The position numbers were made by a program, and so were the translations under genes. Source: Nitrospira sp. (GTDB lineage Bacteria; Nitrospirota; Nitrospiria; Nitrospirales; Nitrospiraceae). Taken from it: a stretch of DNA of 64,000 bases. Shown piece by piece: positions 32,609-40,152 of the stretch. The stretch is from NCBI GenBank assembly GCA_024998595.1, contig JACOEK010000004.1, forward strand, positions 248,001-312,000, written 5' to 3'. How positions within the stretch are numbered: the stretch's first letter is position 1; the number at the start of each line of letters is the position of its first letter. The notes below the pieces were generated by a model. It saw only the letters and a program-made list of their open reading frames with translations, was not told the DNA's origin and did no database searches.

Positions 32609-32977
32609 ATGCACGAACCGACACCGCTGAGTCTCGACACGATTTGTGAAGGCCAGATCCCAGCCATCTTCACGCGCGAATTGCGCGAGGTGCTCGACAA
32701 TATTTCCGATCCCAACACCGCCGCCGCCAAGACCCGCACCATCACCCTGACGCTGAACCTGAAGCCGCTGGACGATCGCAGCGGGGCGGTGATGTCGTTT
32801 ACCTGCAAATCCAAACTGGTGCCGGTTTCTGTCGCGGCGAGCACCTGCTTCCTCTCGCGCCACACGGGACGGCTGGAGGCCTACGGCATGGATACGCGGC
32901 AGGGGGTGTTGTTCGGGCAGACCTCGGACGCACCCGCGCCCGCATCGGACAGCAAAGTCATCAATCTGAAACCTTAA
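32609..32977 (+). CDS. Early phage protein, unassigned
   Basis: 122 aa after CAAGGAGGAATGTG (a GTG three bases upstream is an alternative start). Alpha/beta pattern (FTRELREVLDNISDPNTAAAKTRTITLTLNLKP shown here as helix then strand, SFTCKSKLVPVSV, GRLEAYGMDTRQGVLF). Proteins of this size and pattern often sit beside recombination genes in siphophages, but I cannot name it. Confidence 0.55.
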   Translation: MHEPTPLSLDTICEGQIPAIFTRELREVLDNISDPNTAAAKTRTITLTLNLKPLDDRSGAVMSFTCKSKLVPVSVAASTCFLSRHTGRLEAYGMDTRQGVLFGQTSDAPAPASDSKVINLKP

Positions 32978-33007
32978 TCGAGGCCTCGCCTCAGAACGGA
33001 CACGCCG

Positions 33008-33724
33008 ATGCTCAAGGAACTCGCCGAATATCTCGTGCAGCAATCCGTGCCGACCACCATGCAGTTCGATGGGCTGTCGTATGTGAACAGAACCCTTTCC
33101 CTGATGGCTCCGCCGCTGGTGCCCAAGCTCACGGTCAGCACCTTGACCGGCTTGGTGGATGCCGTGAAGGAACCGCTTCCTCTCATTGCGAACGACGCCT
33201 GGGTGCTGTGGGTGGAATCCCATAAAGCCGTCTCGGTGGTGTCGTTGCGAGGTGATCAGTATGGCCGACGGGCGTGCCTGGTCCGTGCCGAGCTACCGGA
33301 GGGCGAGCGGCCCTTCCGCTTCGACACCTTTCACGATCGAGAATCCTTCGTGATCGGGCTGCAGAGCCGCTTTGTGCCATCCGGACCGTTGACCTCGGTG
33401 CTGGAGGTGGCCTCGGCACTGACCGATGCGCAGGTGGTCACGAGCGAGGACGACGGGATCTCACAGAGCACGACGATCAAGCGCGGGGTCGCCTCCCTGA
33501 AGCAGCCCATCACCGTGAAGGGGCGGGTGCCGCTCCAGCCCTATCGCACGTTTCGAGAAATTGAGCAGCCGACCTCGGAATTCATCTTCCGTCTGCAATC
33601 CAAAGAAGGCGTGCCGGCCTGCGCCTTATTCGAGGCCGATGGGGGGAAGTGGCAGCTCGATGCGATGCTGACGATCAAGGCGTGGCTCGAAGCGAAGGAG
33701 CTAGGCCTGCGCGTGGTGGCGTGA
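33008..33724 (+). CDS. Phage DUF2303-like protein
   Basis: 238 aa. The order of features (LKELAEYLVQQSVPT, FRFDTFHDRESFVIGLQS, TSVLEVASALTDAQV, KRGVASLKQPITVKGRV, PYRTFREIEQPTSEFIFRL) resembles phage proteins of the DUF2303 type, which are found in recombination/replication modules with unknown biochemistry. The match is by impression. It precedes the zinc-binding and HD proteins. Confidence 0.55.
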   Translation: MLKELAEYLVQQSVPTTMQFDGLSYVNRTLSLMAPPLVPKLTVSTLTGLVDAVKEPLPLIANDAWVLWVESHKAVSVVSLRGDQYGRRACLVRAELPEGERPFRFDTFHDRESFVIGLQSRFVPSGPLTSVLEVASALTDAQVVTSEDDGISQSTTIKRGVASLKQPITVKGRVPLQPYRTFREIEQPTSEFIFRLQSKEGVPACALFEADGGKWQLDAMLTIKAWLEAKELGLRVVA

Positions 33725-33939
33725 TGACCTCGCACTGTGACCCGATCCGCCATCCGCACGCGCTCTGCTCGGAATGCGGACATCGTGAGGCGATGGTGGC
33801 GCTCAACGCCCGGCGCTCACCGAAAAGCCGCAAGGCGAAACGGGCGGGGCGGTATCGGTTGAAGGCCCACGATCTCTGTGGGCCCTGCTGGCGAGCCATG
33901 TGTGCGCAGTTTTGGGTGCATGGGGAGGTGTCGGCATGA
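33724..33939 (+). CDS. Small zinc-binding protein
   Basis: 71 aa, ATG sharing a base with the preceding stop. Cysteine pattern LCSECGH near residue 14 and LCGPCWRAMC near 52, with a basic linker (SPKSRKAKRAGRYRLK). A zinc-stabilised nucleic-acid binder is likely. Overlaps the HD gene by four bases. Confidence 0.55.
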   Translation: MTSHCDPIRHPHALCSECGHREAMVALNARRSPKSRKAKRAGRYRLKAHDLCGPCWRAMCAQFWVHGEVSA

Positions 33940-34454
33940 GCCAGCGCGATGCCTCGCCCTGCATCCGCACCTATCGGTGGATCGACTTCAATCCGCTGGA
34001 GCCGGACCCGGTCAAGATCCTGATTGAAGACATCGCCCGGGCGCTCTCGCACATCTGCCGGTACAACGGCCACGTCAATCAGTTCTACAGCGTCGCCGAA
34101 CACAGCCTCCGGGTGAGTGCCAGCGTGCCACACAAAGACGCCTTGTGGGGGCTGTTGCACGATGCCGCCGAGGCCTATCTGGGGGACTTCGTGAGCCCGC
34201 TGAAGCATCACACGGAATGCGGCGAACACTACCAGCGATACGAGGCCCTTGTGATGGCGGCGGTGTGCCAACGGTTCGGTCTGTCTGACCACTGCCCGGC
34301 CTCCGTCCTTCGTGCGGACCATGAGCAATTGCAGGAAGAAGAACACTGGCTGCGCCAGCCGCTCACCGGCAGCACCTGGCACCGCGTGGTCACCATGCCA
34401 CCACTCCAAGCTGAACTTGAGTTTTTGAACCGCTTTCGGGAGCTGACGCGATAA
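33936..34454 (+). CDS. HD-domain phosphohydrolase (YfbR-like)
   Basis: 172 aa. The HD metal site is visible: YSVAEHSLRVS near residue 50, LLHDAAEAYLGDFVSPLK near 75, and RADHEQLQEEE near 125. This arrangement is that of YfbR-like 5'-nucleotidases and phage-encoded homologues, which act on deoxynucleoside monophosphates. It lies directly ahead of the replication gene, so nucleotide-pool control during replication is a reasonable inference. Confidence 0.75.
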   Translation: MSQRDASPCIRTYRWIDFNPLEPDPVKILIEDIARALSHICRYNGHVNQFYSVAEHSLRVSASVPHKDALWGLLHDAAEAYLGDFVSPLKHHTECGEHYQRYEALVMAAVCQRFGLSDHCPASVLRADHEQLQEEEHWLRQPLTGSTWHRVVTMPPLQAELEFLNRFRELTR

Positions 34455-35296
34455 TGCCCAACCGCTGGATTCGTGAGAGCGCCAGGACGAGCAAGAATCT
34501 CAACGAGGTATCGGACTTCGCCGAGCGGTTGTTCTGGCGGCTGATCACCACGGCGGATGACTACGGGCGCTTCCTGGCCTGCGGCTCCATTGTGCGGTCG
34601 GCCTGCTTCCCGCTGATGGATACCATCCGCGTGGAGAAGGTGGAAAAGGCCATCGCCGAGCTGAAAGCGCATAAATTGATTGATCTCTACGAGGTGGGGG
34701 ATCGGCGATACGGCTGCTTTCTCAAATGGTTCGAGCATCAAGGTAAACCTCGGTCTGAGAAATCGAAGTACCCTGATCCGCTTCCGGCTTCCCCGTCCGT
34801 TTCGCCGTTGCATACAGCTGCAAACAATTGTGCGCAGCCGCGCACAGATGCGCCCGGACCACCGGATACGGAGACGGACTCGGAAACGGACTCGAAGACG
34901 AGTCCTATCCCTCGTTCTTTTTCTTCTCTTCCTCCGGAATCCGGAAAGAGCAGCGAGCATGCCGAAGAACGGACCGCACCAGCAGAGACGGCGCTGCCCA
35001 CGCTGTGGGAACAGGCCGAAAGCCTGCTGGCCTTCCTGAACCGCAAGGCGGCCAAGAACTATCTGCCGCGCAAACCCAACAAGGATCCGACCGTGAGCCT
35101 CAAGGCTGTGCATGCGCTGCTGAAGCAGGGCTACACGGAAGAGCAGGTGCGGAAGGTGATTGCCAATCGGCTGCTGAAGTGGGGAGACGATCCGAAGATG
35201 CGGGAATATCTCAGGCCCGACACGTTGTTCCGGCCGTCGAAATTCGAACAGTACCTCGGGGAACTGGGGGTGACGCATGCAATGCCCCACCTGTGA
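34454..35296 (+). CDS. Replication protein O-like
   Basis: 280 aa, one-base overlap with the HD gene. Residues 1-95 are a winged-helix-like N-terminal domain (LFWRLITTADDYGRFLA, VEKAIAELKAHKLIDLYEVG). A Ser/Pro/Thr-rich linker follows. Residues 195-275 are the conserved phage C-terminal domain of the Phg_2220_C type (LLAFLNRKAAKNYLP, LLKQGYTEEQVRKVI, YLRPDTLFRPSKFEQYLGEL). Such proteins bind the phage origin and load the host helicase. No separate helicase loader gene is seen nearby. Confidence 0.8.
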   Translation: MPNRWIRESARTSKNLNEVSDFAERLFWRLITTADDYGRFLACGSIVRSACFPLMDTIRVEKVEKAIAELKAHKLIDLYEVGDRRYGCFLKWFEHQGKPRSEKSKYPDPLPASPSVSPLHTAANNCAQPRTDAPGPPDTETDSETDSKTSPIPRSFSSLPPESGKSSEHAEERTAPAETALPTLWEQAESLLAFLNRKAAKNYLPRKPNKDPTVSLKAVHALLKQGYTEEQVRKVIANRLLKWGDDPKMREYLRPDTLFRPSKFEQYLGELGVTHAMPHL

Positions 35297-35639
35297 CAGC
35301 TGGTTCACCGGCACGAGCTGCGACTGCGGCTATGTGCTGCCGAAACGCGGCACCACGCCGCATCGCTGCACCGAGCATGTGCTGCCTGAACAGGGCCTCG
35401 ACATGGAATCCGCCCTCGGGCAGCCGTTGCACGATGCGCTCATCGCCATCGGCAATATCACGACGCTGCGGGTGCAGCTGGGCCGCGCGGCGATGGGGGA
35501 GATCCCGAGACGGATCGTGGTGGACTGTCAGCAAAAAGAGGCCACCGCGATCGGCATGCTGCGCGCTTCACTCCTGAAACTGCAGGCCGACCAGGTGACT
35601 GAGCTGGTGCAGAAATATCCCTGGGTGGCGGCATGCTGA
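35277..35639 (+). CDS. Zinc-ribbon protein of the replication module
   Basis: 120 aa, starting 20 bases before the end of the replication gene. N-terminal zinc ribbon (CPTCDSWF, CDCGYVLP, HRCTEH), then a helical region (LHDALIAIGNITTLRVQLG, IGMLRASLLKLQADQVTELV). The gene overlaps RusA by seven bases. Possibly an accessory DNA-binding factor. Confidence 0.6.
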   Translation: MQCPTCDSWFTGTSCDCGYVLPKRGTTPHRCTEHVLPEQGLDMESALGQPLHDALIAIGNITTLRVQLGRAAMGEIPRRIVVDCQQKEATAIGMLRASLLKLQADQVTELVQKYPWVAAC

Positions 35640-36058
35640 ACGGGGTGGTGATTTATGGGCAGCCGATGGGAAAGCCGCGGATGACGCGGAAGGACCAGTT
35701 CCTCACGCAGAAGCGGACGTTCCGGACGGAGGCTGATGCTCGGCGCGCCGAGAAACTTCGGCAGTATTTCGACTGGTGCAACGGGGCGCGAGCCCAAGCG
35801 CAGACACCCGATGGCATCACCTTGGATCGGCCGACGGCTCTCAGCGTGCGGGCCTATCTGGCGATGCCTGCATCATGGTCGCAAAAGAAAAAGACGCAGC
35901 AGATCGGGGCGCCGCATGTCGTCACACCGGATGGCGACAACATTCTGAAAGGTATCTGCGACGCCTTGTTCGTCAACGACCAGATGATCTACCGCAAGAT
36001 CATCGAGAAACGGTGGGACGATGGGCGCGGCCCGCGTGTCGAGGTTGCGACCTGGTGA
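35633..36058 (+). CDS. RusA-like Holliday junction resolvase
   Basis: 141 aa. RusA features: N-terminal VVIYGQPMGKPRMTRKDQF, central TALSVRAYLAMPASW, and the metal-binding acidic motif PDGDNILKGICDALFVND near residue 100 (Asp, Asp and a third Asp), followed by RKIIEKRW. RusA cuts four-way junctions so that replicated DNA can be packaged. The position after the replication protein is typical of lambdoid and other siphophages. Confidence 0.9.
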   Translation: MLNGVVIYGQPMGKPRMTRKDQFLTQKRTFRTEADARRAEKLRQYFDWCNGARAQAQTPDGITLDRPTALSVRAYLAMPASWSQKKKTQQIGAPHVVTPDGDNILKGICDALFVNDQMIYRKIIEKRWDDGRGPRVEVATW

Positions 36059-36438
36059 CCTGCCCACGCTGCAGCGGCCTCCTGGTGCCGGAGACGGTGC
36101 ACGACGGGGCGCTCTCGGAAGACCTGCTGCGCTGTGTGAATTGCGGACGGATGGCGAAGGAGGGGGAGATGCCGAAATTCAACGATGAGGCCCATCGGGA
36201 ACGCTGGATGGAAGGGCAGCGTCTCGCACGGGAAGCGAAAAAGAAGCAGACCGAGAAGGCATCTGCACCACCGTGCACCAGTGTGGTGCAGACGACGAAG
36301 CCCGTGAAGAAAGTCGCGACCTTCGTGGAGAGCATTGTTGTGTCGCCGTCGTCGCTCGATGAAGCCATTGCCAAGGTTCGGGGGGATCTGGAAGCGTTGG
36401 AGCGGGCGAAAGAAATTGTGAGGCGTATTTCTGCATGA
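36055..36438 (+). CDS. Zinc-ribbon protein with coiled C-terminus
   Basis: 127 aa from a GTG in a GTGA overlap with rusA. N-terminal zinc ribbon (CPRCSGLLVPE, LLRCVNCGRMA), a basic helical middle (HRERWMEGQRLAREAKKKQTE) and a closing helix (LDEAIAKVRGDLEALERAKEIV). Overlaps the next gene by four bases. Function unknown. Confidence 0.55.
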   Translation: MTCPRCSGLLVPETVHDGALSEDLLRCVNCGRMAKEGEMPKFNDEAHRERWMEGQRLAREAKKKQTEKASAPPCTSVVQTTKPVKKVATFVESIVVSPSSLDEAIAKVRGDLEALERAKEIVRRISA

Positions 36439-36638
36439 GCGCGCCATACCTCACAGTGCGAGAGCGTGAAGTGCTCCGTCTGATTTGGGACGGATTGCAG
36501 AACAAAGGCATCGCCGTGCGCCTGCAGGTCAGCATCAAGACCGTGGAAGCGCATCGGGCGAAGTGCTTGGAAAAGTTTCACGCGAAGAATACCGCGCAAT
36601 TGCTGAGAGCCGCCTTAGAAGCTGGAGTGATTTCCTGA
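36435..36638 (+). CDS. LuxR-type helix-turn-helix protein, 67 aa
   Basis: An almost complete GerE/LuxR DNA-binding domain with nothing else: LTVREREVLRLIWDGLQNKGIA, then LQVSIKTVEAHRAKCLEKF with the recognition helix, then LLRAALEAGVI. Free-standing LuxR domains in phages are likely transcription regulators, possibly of late genes. ATGA overlap with the preceding gene and one-base overlap with the next. Confidence 0.8.
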   Translation: MSAPYLTVREREVLRLIWDGLQNKGIAVRLQVSIKTVEAHRAKCLEKFHAKNTAQLLRAALEAGVIS

Positions 36639-36988
36639 TGACACCCGACGAAGCCAAGCTGCTCACCATTTTGCGCAACCATGCGGGGCTCGCCCGGGCG
36701 ATCTCGCTGATGGACGTCTCGGAGCGCATGGGCTATGGGCGCGACAAGAACGGCACGCGCAAGGTGCAGGAGCTGAAGCGGGCCCTGGTGGAGCTGGGCT
36801 ACCCGATCGGGAGCAGCAGTGCGAGCACGGGCGGGGGCTACTACATGGCGACGACCGAGGCCGAGCTGCAGGCGACGATTCAGCAATACGCGCATCGGTT
36901 CTATTCCCTCTCGACGCTCCTGAAGCGCATGCGGGGGATGCTGGCCAAGCCGGAGCCGGCGCAACAAACCATGAGCTGGGGGGAGTGA
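36638..36988 (+). CDS. Early phage protein with winged-helix features
   Basis: 116 aa. N-terminal helices and a possible wing (LLTILRNHAGLARAISLMDV, RKVQELKRALVELGYPIG, GGGYYMATTEAELQ) resemble a winged-helix DNA-binding domain; the rest is a long helix (LLKRMRGMLAKPEP). Pattern-level call only. It shares one base with each neighbour. Confidence 0.5.
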   Translation: MTPDEAKLLTILRNHAGLARAISLMDVSERMGYGRDKNGTRKVQELKRALVELGYPIGSSSASTGGGYYMATTEAELQATIQQYAHRFYSLSTLLKRMRGMLAKPEPAQQTMSWGE

Positions 36989-37371
36989 TGTGGAATAAAG
37001 GGAAATTTCTGATCACCACCGAGACGTTGCTGGCCGACATGCATCGCGTCCACGCGGAGCTGGGCTTCATTAACCAGGAGGCCTACCGCGACTACGGCCG
37101 GTATTCCGCCGAGAACATGAAGCATCGGTTCGGCTCCTGGCTCAAGGCCTGCGCAGCCGCAGGGCTTGAAAGCCGGTCGCACACGGGGCGGACGGCGCGG
37201 GACCTCGAAACGGAATCGCGCCGTTGCCTTGGGACGGGGCCGGAACATGTCTTTCAGGCCATCAAGGACGATCCCACGCACCGGATCTGTGACGCCTGTA
37301 AATCGCGCACCGCGCCCGATCCCTGGGACCGCATTGCCGTGGCCGACGGCTGGGAGGTGGTGGGGGCATGA
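36988..37371 (+). CDS. Homing-endonuclease-associated repeat protein
   Basis: 127 aa. Residues about 10-55 (ETLLADMHRVHAELG, YRDYGRYSAENMKHRFGSWLKACAAAGL) match a single HNH_repeat, the DNA-binding repeat found beside HNH homing endonucleases. A cysteine pair near the end (RICDACKSRT) may be half of a zinc site; no HNH catalytic motif is present, so it is more likely a DNA-binding protein than a nuclease. Confidence 0.6.
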   Translation: MWNKGKFLITTETLLADMHRVHAELGFINQEAYRDYGRYSAENMKHRFGSWLKACAAAGLESRSHTGRTARDLETESRRCLGTGPEHVFQAIKDDPTHRICDACKSRTAPDPWDRIAVADGWEVVGA

Positions 37372-37463
37372 GCAAGAAAGCTGTGAACCACCCGGCACAC
37401 TACGGCGGGGCGGACAATCCGTGGGGGTGGGTGCGGACGTTTAAGAGGGGCGAGAGGCCGTGA
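37368..37463 (+). CDS. DUF3310-like N-terminal fragment, 31 aa
   Basis: ATGA overlap with the preceding gene. It contains KAVNHPAHYGGADNPW, the hallmark start of phage DUF3310 (nucleotide-kinase-associated) proteins, but stops after 31 residues where full-length members run past 60. It is either a truncated remnant or a short version with an independent use. Confidence 0.5.
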   Translation: MSKKAVNHPAHYGGADNPWGWVRTFKRGERP

Positions 37464-37543
37464 GTAGCTAGAAGCGGCATCTACAGCGAGTCTGCCAGGA
37501 TAGCTGCTTCTATTGTAGGCGTAATGGGCGACGAAGCCCGCTA

Positions 37544-37660
37544 GTGGTTTCTCCACAACCTGTTGTGCGGGGGAAGATTCTGACCAGTGTGCTGATTGCC
37601 GGGTTCATGCTTGGCATGGGAATCCCTGTAATCGATAATGGGCGCAAGAGGACGATATGA
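37544..37660 (+). CDS. Possible membrane micro-protein, 38 aa
   Basis: A GTG-started frame ends in an ATGA overlap with the next gene and encodes one hydrophobic helix (ILTSVLIAGFMLGMGIPV). The frame stays open and protein-like further upstream without a start codon, so it may be the end of a decayed gene. Otherwise the 37464-37656 stretch shows nothing recognisable. Confidence 0.3.
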   Translation: MVSPQPVVRGKILTSVLIAGFMLGMGIPVIDNGRKRTI

Positions 37661-37929
37661 AAGTTCCCGATTCCAGCACAGAGCGTCGCTCCAGAGTAAA
37701 ACGCTTGATTGGCAACGGGCTTTTTACGCTGTGGGTTGTCGCATACGCAGCGACTCTCGTCTACGGGGCTTTCCTGTTGATTGGGTGGAACATTCTATTA
37801 TTCGCGGGGCAAGCCTCGAGGGAGAGCTTCACGATTGTCTGTGCCGATGCGGTTGTCCTGATGTACCTGGTGCTTTGGTGGGGCAGTGGTAGTCCATGGA
37901 ATTTCGGCAAGCCAGACAAGAAAAAGTAG
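37657..37929 (+). CDS. Small two-span membrane protein
   Basis: 90 aa after CAAGAGGACGAT. A basic start (TERRSRVKRLIG), two membrane helices (LFTLWVVAYAATLVYGAFLLIGW region and FTIVCADAVVLMYLVLWW) and a basic tail (GKPDKKK). The base composition is slightly more AT-rich than that of the neighbouring genes. Located just before excisionase; a superinfection-exclusion role is possible but unproven. Confidence 0.55.
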   Translation: MKVPDSSTERRSRVKRLIGNGLFTLWVVAYAATLVYGAFLLIGWNILLFAGQASRESFTIVCADAVVLMYLVLWWGSGSPWNFGKPDKKK

Positions 37930-37951
37930 TGGTCGTGGAGGTCTTGGGAAT

Positions 37952-38245
37952 ATGGTCCTGCTGACTCTGACAGAAACCGCGACGATGCTGAAAGTGAGCC
38001 CGCGGACGGTGCGCCGGTTGCCCATCACCCGCGCATATGTCGGGGGACAACTGCGGTATGATTTGGCCGATCTGGAGGCGTATGTGAAGAGTCGAAAAGC
38101 CGGGGGATTACCGGTGCAGCTGGTGACTGTGGCGGTGCAGCCGACGATGCAGATCGAATCACACTCGTCGGCGCCGATGCCGTTCGCTCCGGCCCGGCTG
38201 GTGAAACATCGGAATCCGCTCTTTGCGATCGGGGGCAAGCGGTGA
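37952..38245 (+). CDS. Excisionase-like helix-turn-helix protein
   Basis: 97 aa from the ATG after GTGGAGGTCTTGGGAAT. Residues 1-50 (LLTLTETATMLKVSPRTVRRLPITRAYVGGQLRY) have the winged helix-turn-helix of MerR-like excisionases, with LADLEAYVKSRK closing it. It lies two small genes upstream of the integrase, the typical place for xis, where it would steer excision. Confidence 0.75.
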   Translation: MVLLTLTETATMLKVSPRTVRRLPITRAYVGGQLRYDLADLEAYVKSRKAGGLPVQLVTVAVQPTMQIESHSSAPMPFAPARLVKHRNPLFAIGGKR

Positions 38246-38409
38246 GCTGGATGAAAGAGGTCCGCATGCTTCTTGGGGATATGTTCATCGGCTTCGCTTT
38301 TAATACCTATCCAGACGGGGAGCCATTGAAGCTTTCTCTCGCGGTCTGGGTGCACCAGAATTTCGGTGTTCATCTTCACGCATCACGGGGAGTGAAGAAG
38401 CCGCAATGA
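38242..38409 (+). CDS. Small phage protein, 55 aa
   Basis: GTG start in a GTGA overlap (ATG at 38251 is an alternative). Alpha/beta composition (EVRMLLGDMFIGFAFN, EPLKLSLAVWVHQNFGVHL). It overlaps the next gene by four bases. No family recognised. Confidence 0.45.
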   Translation: MSWMKEVRMLLGDMFIGFAFNTYPDGEPLKLSLAVWVHQNFGVHLHASRGVKKPQ

Positions 38410-38621
38410 GCCCCACCTCACCAACCATATCCGGCTGGTACTGGTATCGAGAAGACGGCTTGAATCTTGACCGTCCGATGCCTGTCTGGGTGTTCGAGCA
38501 CAGCGGGCGGATCTATGCGGATCTCTGCACGGTGCACGAGCCCGCGACCTTCCGATGCACGCGCATGGTCACCGATTGCCCGGGGGACTGGCTGGGAAAA
38601 CTGGAGCCACCGACCGCATGA
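38406..38621 (+). CDS. Small phage protein, 71 aa
   Basis: ATGA overlaps on both sides. The pattern ISGWYWYREDGLNLDRPMPVWVFEHSGRIY, here described as a Trp-rich start with a WVFEHSG strand, is common in small phage proteins that are rich in aromatic residues next to integrase genes. Function unknown. Confidence 0.55.
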   Translation: MSPTSPTISGWYWYREDGLNLDRPMPVWVFEHSGRIYADLCTVHEPATFRCTRMVTDCPGDWLGKLEPPTA

Positions 38622-39880
38622 AAATCACTCGCACCATGACGCCACAGGGCATGCGCTCGCTAATGGATCTTCGGTATCGCGGGGTGCGGTATCGGCCGGT
38701 GTTGGGGTACAACCTCAGCGCCGATCAGGAGCACGAGGCAATGGCGCAGGTGCTGGTGTCGATTCAATCGCAGGTGGGGGGCGTGACTGGAGATCCTGGG
38801 CTGACGGTCGCCGAATTTGTGCCGAAGTATCTCGCGAAGCTGCAGAGCAAACAGCTGCAGGCGCTGGATCGCCCGACGACCATTCTGCATCGGCATCTAG
38901 TCCCGTTCTTCGGCCTGCGCCCGTTGCGCTCGCTGAAGTTGGAGGATGGCATTGCGTATATTGCCCATCGTCGCGCGCAGGAAGCGGCAGAGGGCACGAT
39001 CAAACGGGAATGCGGGGTGTTGCTGGGGCTGCTGAATTATGCGGTGGCGAATGAGGATCTCGACAAGAATCGGTTGCTGTCGCTCGATCTGCCTGTTGGG
39101 GCGAAACGCGAGCGCGTGGCCGAGCCGTGGGAGCTGTTCCGGATTTATCACCATGCGCCGCCGTCGATTCAACGGGTGATGCTGCTGGCGCTGCTGACGA
39201 CGCTGCGGCAGGACAAGATCATCGCGATTCATCACGAGTGGGTGACCCAGCGGGTCGATGGAGACTGGCTCTGTCCGGCGCCAGGTAGCCGGCTGAAGGG
39301 CGTGCCGAAAGATCTGCCGCTTTCACCGCTGGCCCATTTCTTTCTGCGTGGGACCACGCCACGCATCGGGGGCCGGTATTTCTCCCAATGGCGCGATGCG
39401 AACAGTTTCAAACATCGCTGGATCGAAGCCTCTGCGCGCGCAGGTGTGCACGATCTCCACTTCCACGATCTGCGGCATACGGCGGCGACGTGGTTGATCC
39501 AGGCGGGTGTCGAGTACGCGACGGTGGAGAAGTTGCTCGGGCATAAGTTGCCCGGCATGGGTGAGCAGTACATTCACGATTGGAAAGCCAAGCTGCGGGC
39601 AGCGGTGGGCGTCTTGGAAGAAACGGTCGTAGAGCGCTTTAAGGCCGCGTCGGAGGACGAGCGAGTCAAAACCGTGGGCAGTAATGGGCAGTTGGTGGAC
39701 AGTTACAAAAACGAACAACTACCTAAGTGGTGGGTTTCATGGTGCCGAGGGACAGAATCGAACTGTCGACACCAGCCTTTTCAGGGCTGTGCTCTACCAA
39801 CTGAGCTACCTCGGCATTTCGGCAGGATGCATGGAGGGGGTTTCTGTCTACAGGATCACCGAAGAAAAATCAACTCTTGA
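38618..39880 (+). CDS. int: Tyrosine integrase reading through tRNA-Phe
   Basis: 420 aa. N-terminal arm-binding and core-binding domains (residues 1-160) precede the catalytic domain with Arg197 (TTLRQDK), His283 and Arg286 (HDLRHTAA), His309 (LLGHKL) and the nucleophile Tyr318 (GEQYIH). The frame then continues about 100 residues and crosses tRNA-Phe antisense (residues 375-399), which gives the well-known translation ESNCRHQPFQGCALPTEL. The last part therefore comes from attachment-site and host DNA, so the free phage protein ends differently. Four-base overlap with the preceding gene. Confidence 0.92.
   Translation: MKITRTMTPQGMRSLMDLRYRGVRYRPVLGYNLSADQEHEAMAQVLVSIQSQVGGVTGDPGLTVAEFVPKYLAKLQSKQLQALDRPTTILHRHLVPFFGLRPLRSLKLEDGIAYIAHRRAQEAAEGTIKRECGVLLGLLNYAVANEDLDKNRLLSLDLPVGAKRERVAEPWELFRIYHHAPPSIQRVMLLALLTTLRQDKIIAIHHEWVTQRVDGDWLCPAPGSRLKGVPKDLPLSPLAHFFLRGTTPRIGGRYFSQWRDANSFKHRWIEASARAGVHDLHFHDLRHTAATWLIQAGVEYATVEKLLGHKLPGMGEQYIHDWKAKLRAAVGVLEETVVERFKAASEDERVKTVGSNGQLVDSYKNEQLPKWWVSWCRGTESNCRHQPFQGCALPTELPRHFGRMHGGGFCLQDHRRKINS
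39740..39790. other. Probable attachment site (attR) in tRNA-Phe 3' half
   Basis: Tyrosine integrases of this type usually recombine within the 3' half of a tRNA so that the phage restores the gene. The integrase reads directly into this tRNA and no phage genes follow it. The extent of the core is an estimate; the second copy lies left of the window. Confidence 0.55.
39740..39815 (-). tRNA. tRNA-Phe (GAA)
   Basis: 76 bases including an encoded CCA. Acceptor stem GCCGAGG pairs with CCTCGGC, followed by discriminator A. The anticodon loop CTGAAAA sits between CAGCC and GGCTG, giving GAA. The T arm has the TTCGATT loop. The 3' end faces the integrase and is the probable attachment core. Confidence 0.96.
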
Positions 39881-39889
39881 TGTTCGACG

Positions 39890-39980
39890 TGGCGGAGAGG
39901 GCGGGATTTGAACCCGCGACAGGCTTTTGACCTGTGCCGGTTTAGCAAACCGGTGCCTTCGGCCACTCGGCCACCTCTCC
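39890..39980 (-). tRNA. tRNA-Ser (GCU)
   Basis: 91 bases with encoded CCA and discriminator G. Acceptor GGAGAGG pairs with CCTCTCC. The anticodon stem-loop (CCGGTTTGCTAAACCGG) gives GCU, and a long variable arm (CACAGGTCAAAAGCCTGT) is typical of serine tRNA. It lies 74 bases from tRNA-Phe on the same strand. Confidence 0.96.
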
Positions 39981-40152
39981 GCAAGCCACAGACTGTGTGT
40001 GGATCTCTCGCGCCTAGACGCTGTCGACTAGGATTCTGTTCCACTCGAAGAAGGGGGATCATACCCTAGAGCATGGATCGCACTCAAGTGATTCTCTCGA
40101 ACGATTTTGACCTTCTTGCTATTCGGTGGAACGGCGGGAGAGCACGTAGCAA

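Larger units (their letters stand above)
1..39815. mobile_element. Integrated siphovirus-like prophage (left end outside window)
   Basis: Contiguous phage modules run from head genes at the left edge through tail, lysis, a minus-strand accessory cassette and early genes to a tyrosine integrase that abuts tRNA-Phe. No terminase is seen, so the packaging genes and attL must lie further left. Every morphogenesis gene looks intact and start/stop overlaps are kept throughout, which argues for a functional or recently integrated prophage. The right boundary at the 3' end of tRNA-Phe is inferred from the integrase reading into it; the exact core needs the missing left junction. Confidence 0.92.

Noticed and set aside
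39684-39911. 75-codon plus-strand frame crossing tRNA-Phe
   Set aside because: It is the familiar translation of a tRNA-Phe antisense strand (QNRTVDTSLFRAVLYQLSYLG) and not a gene.
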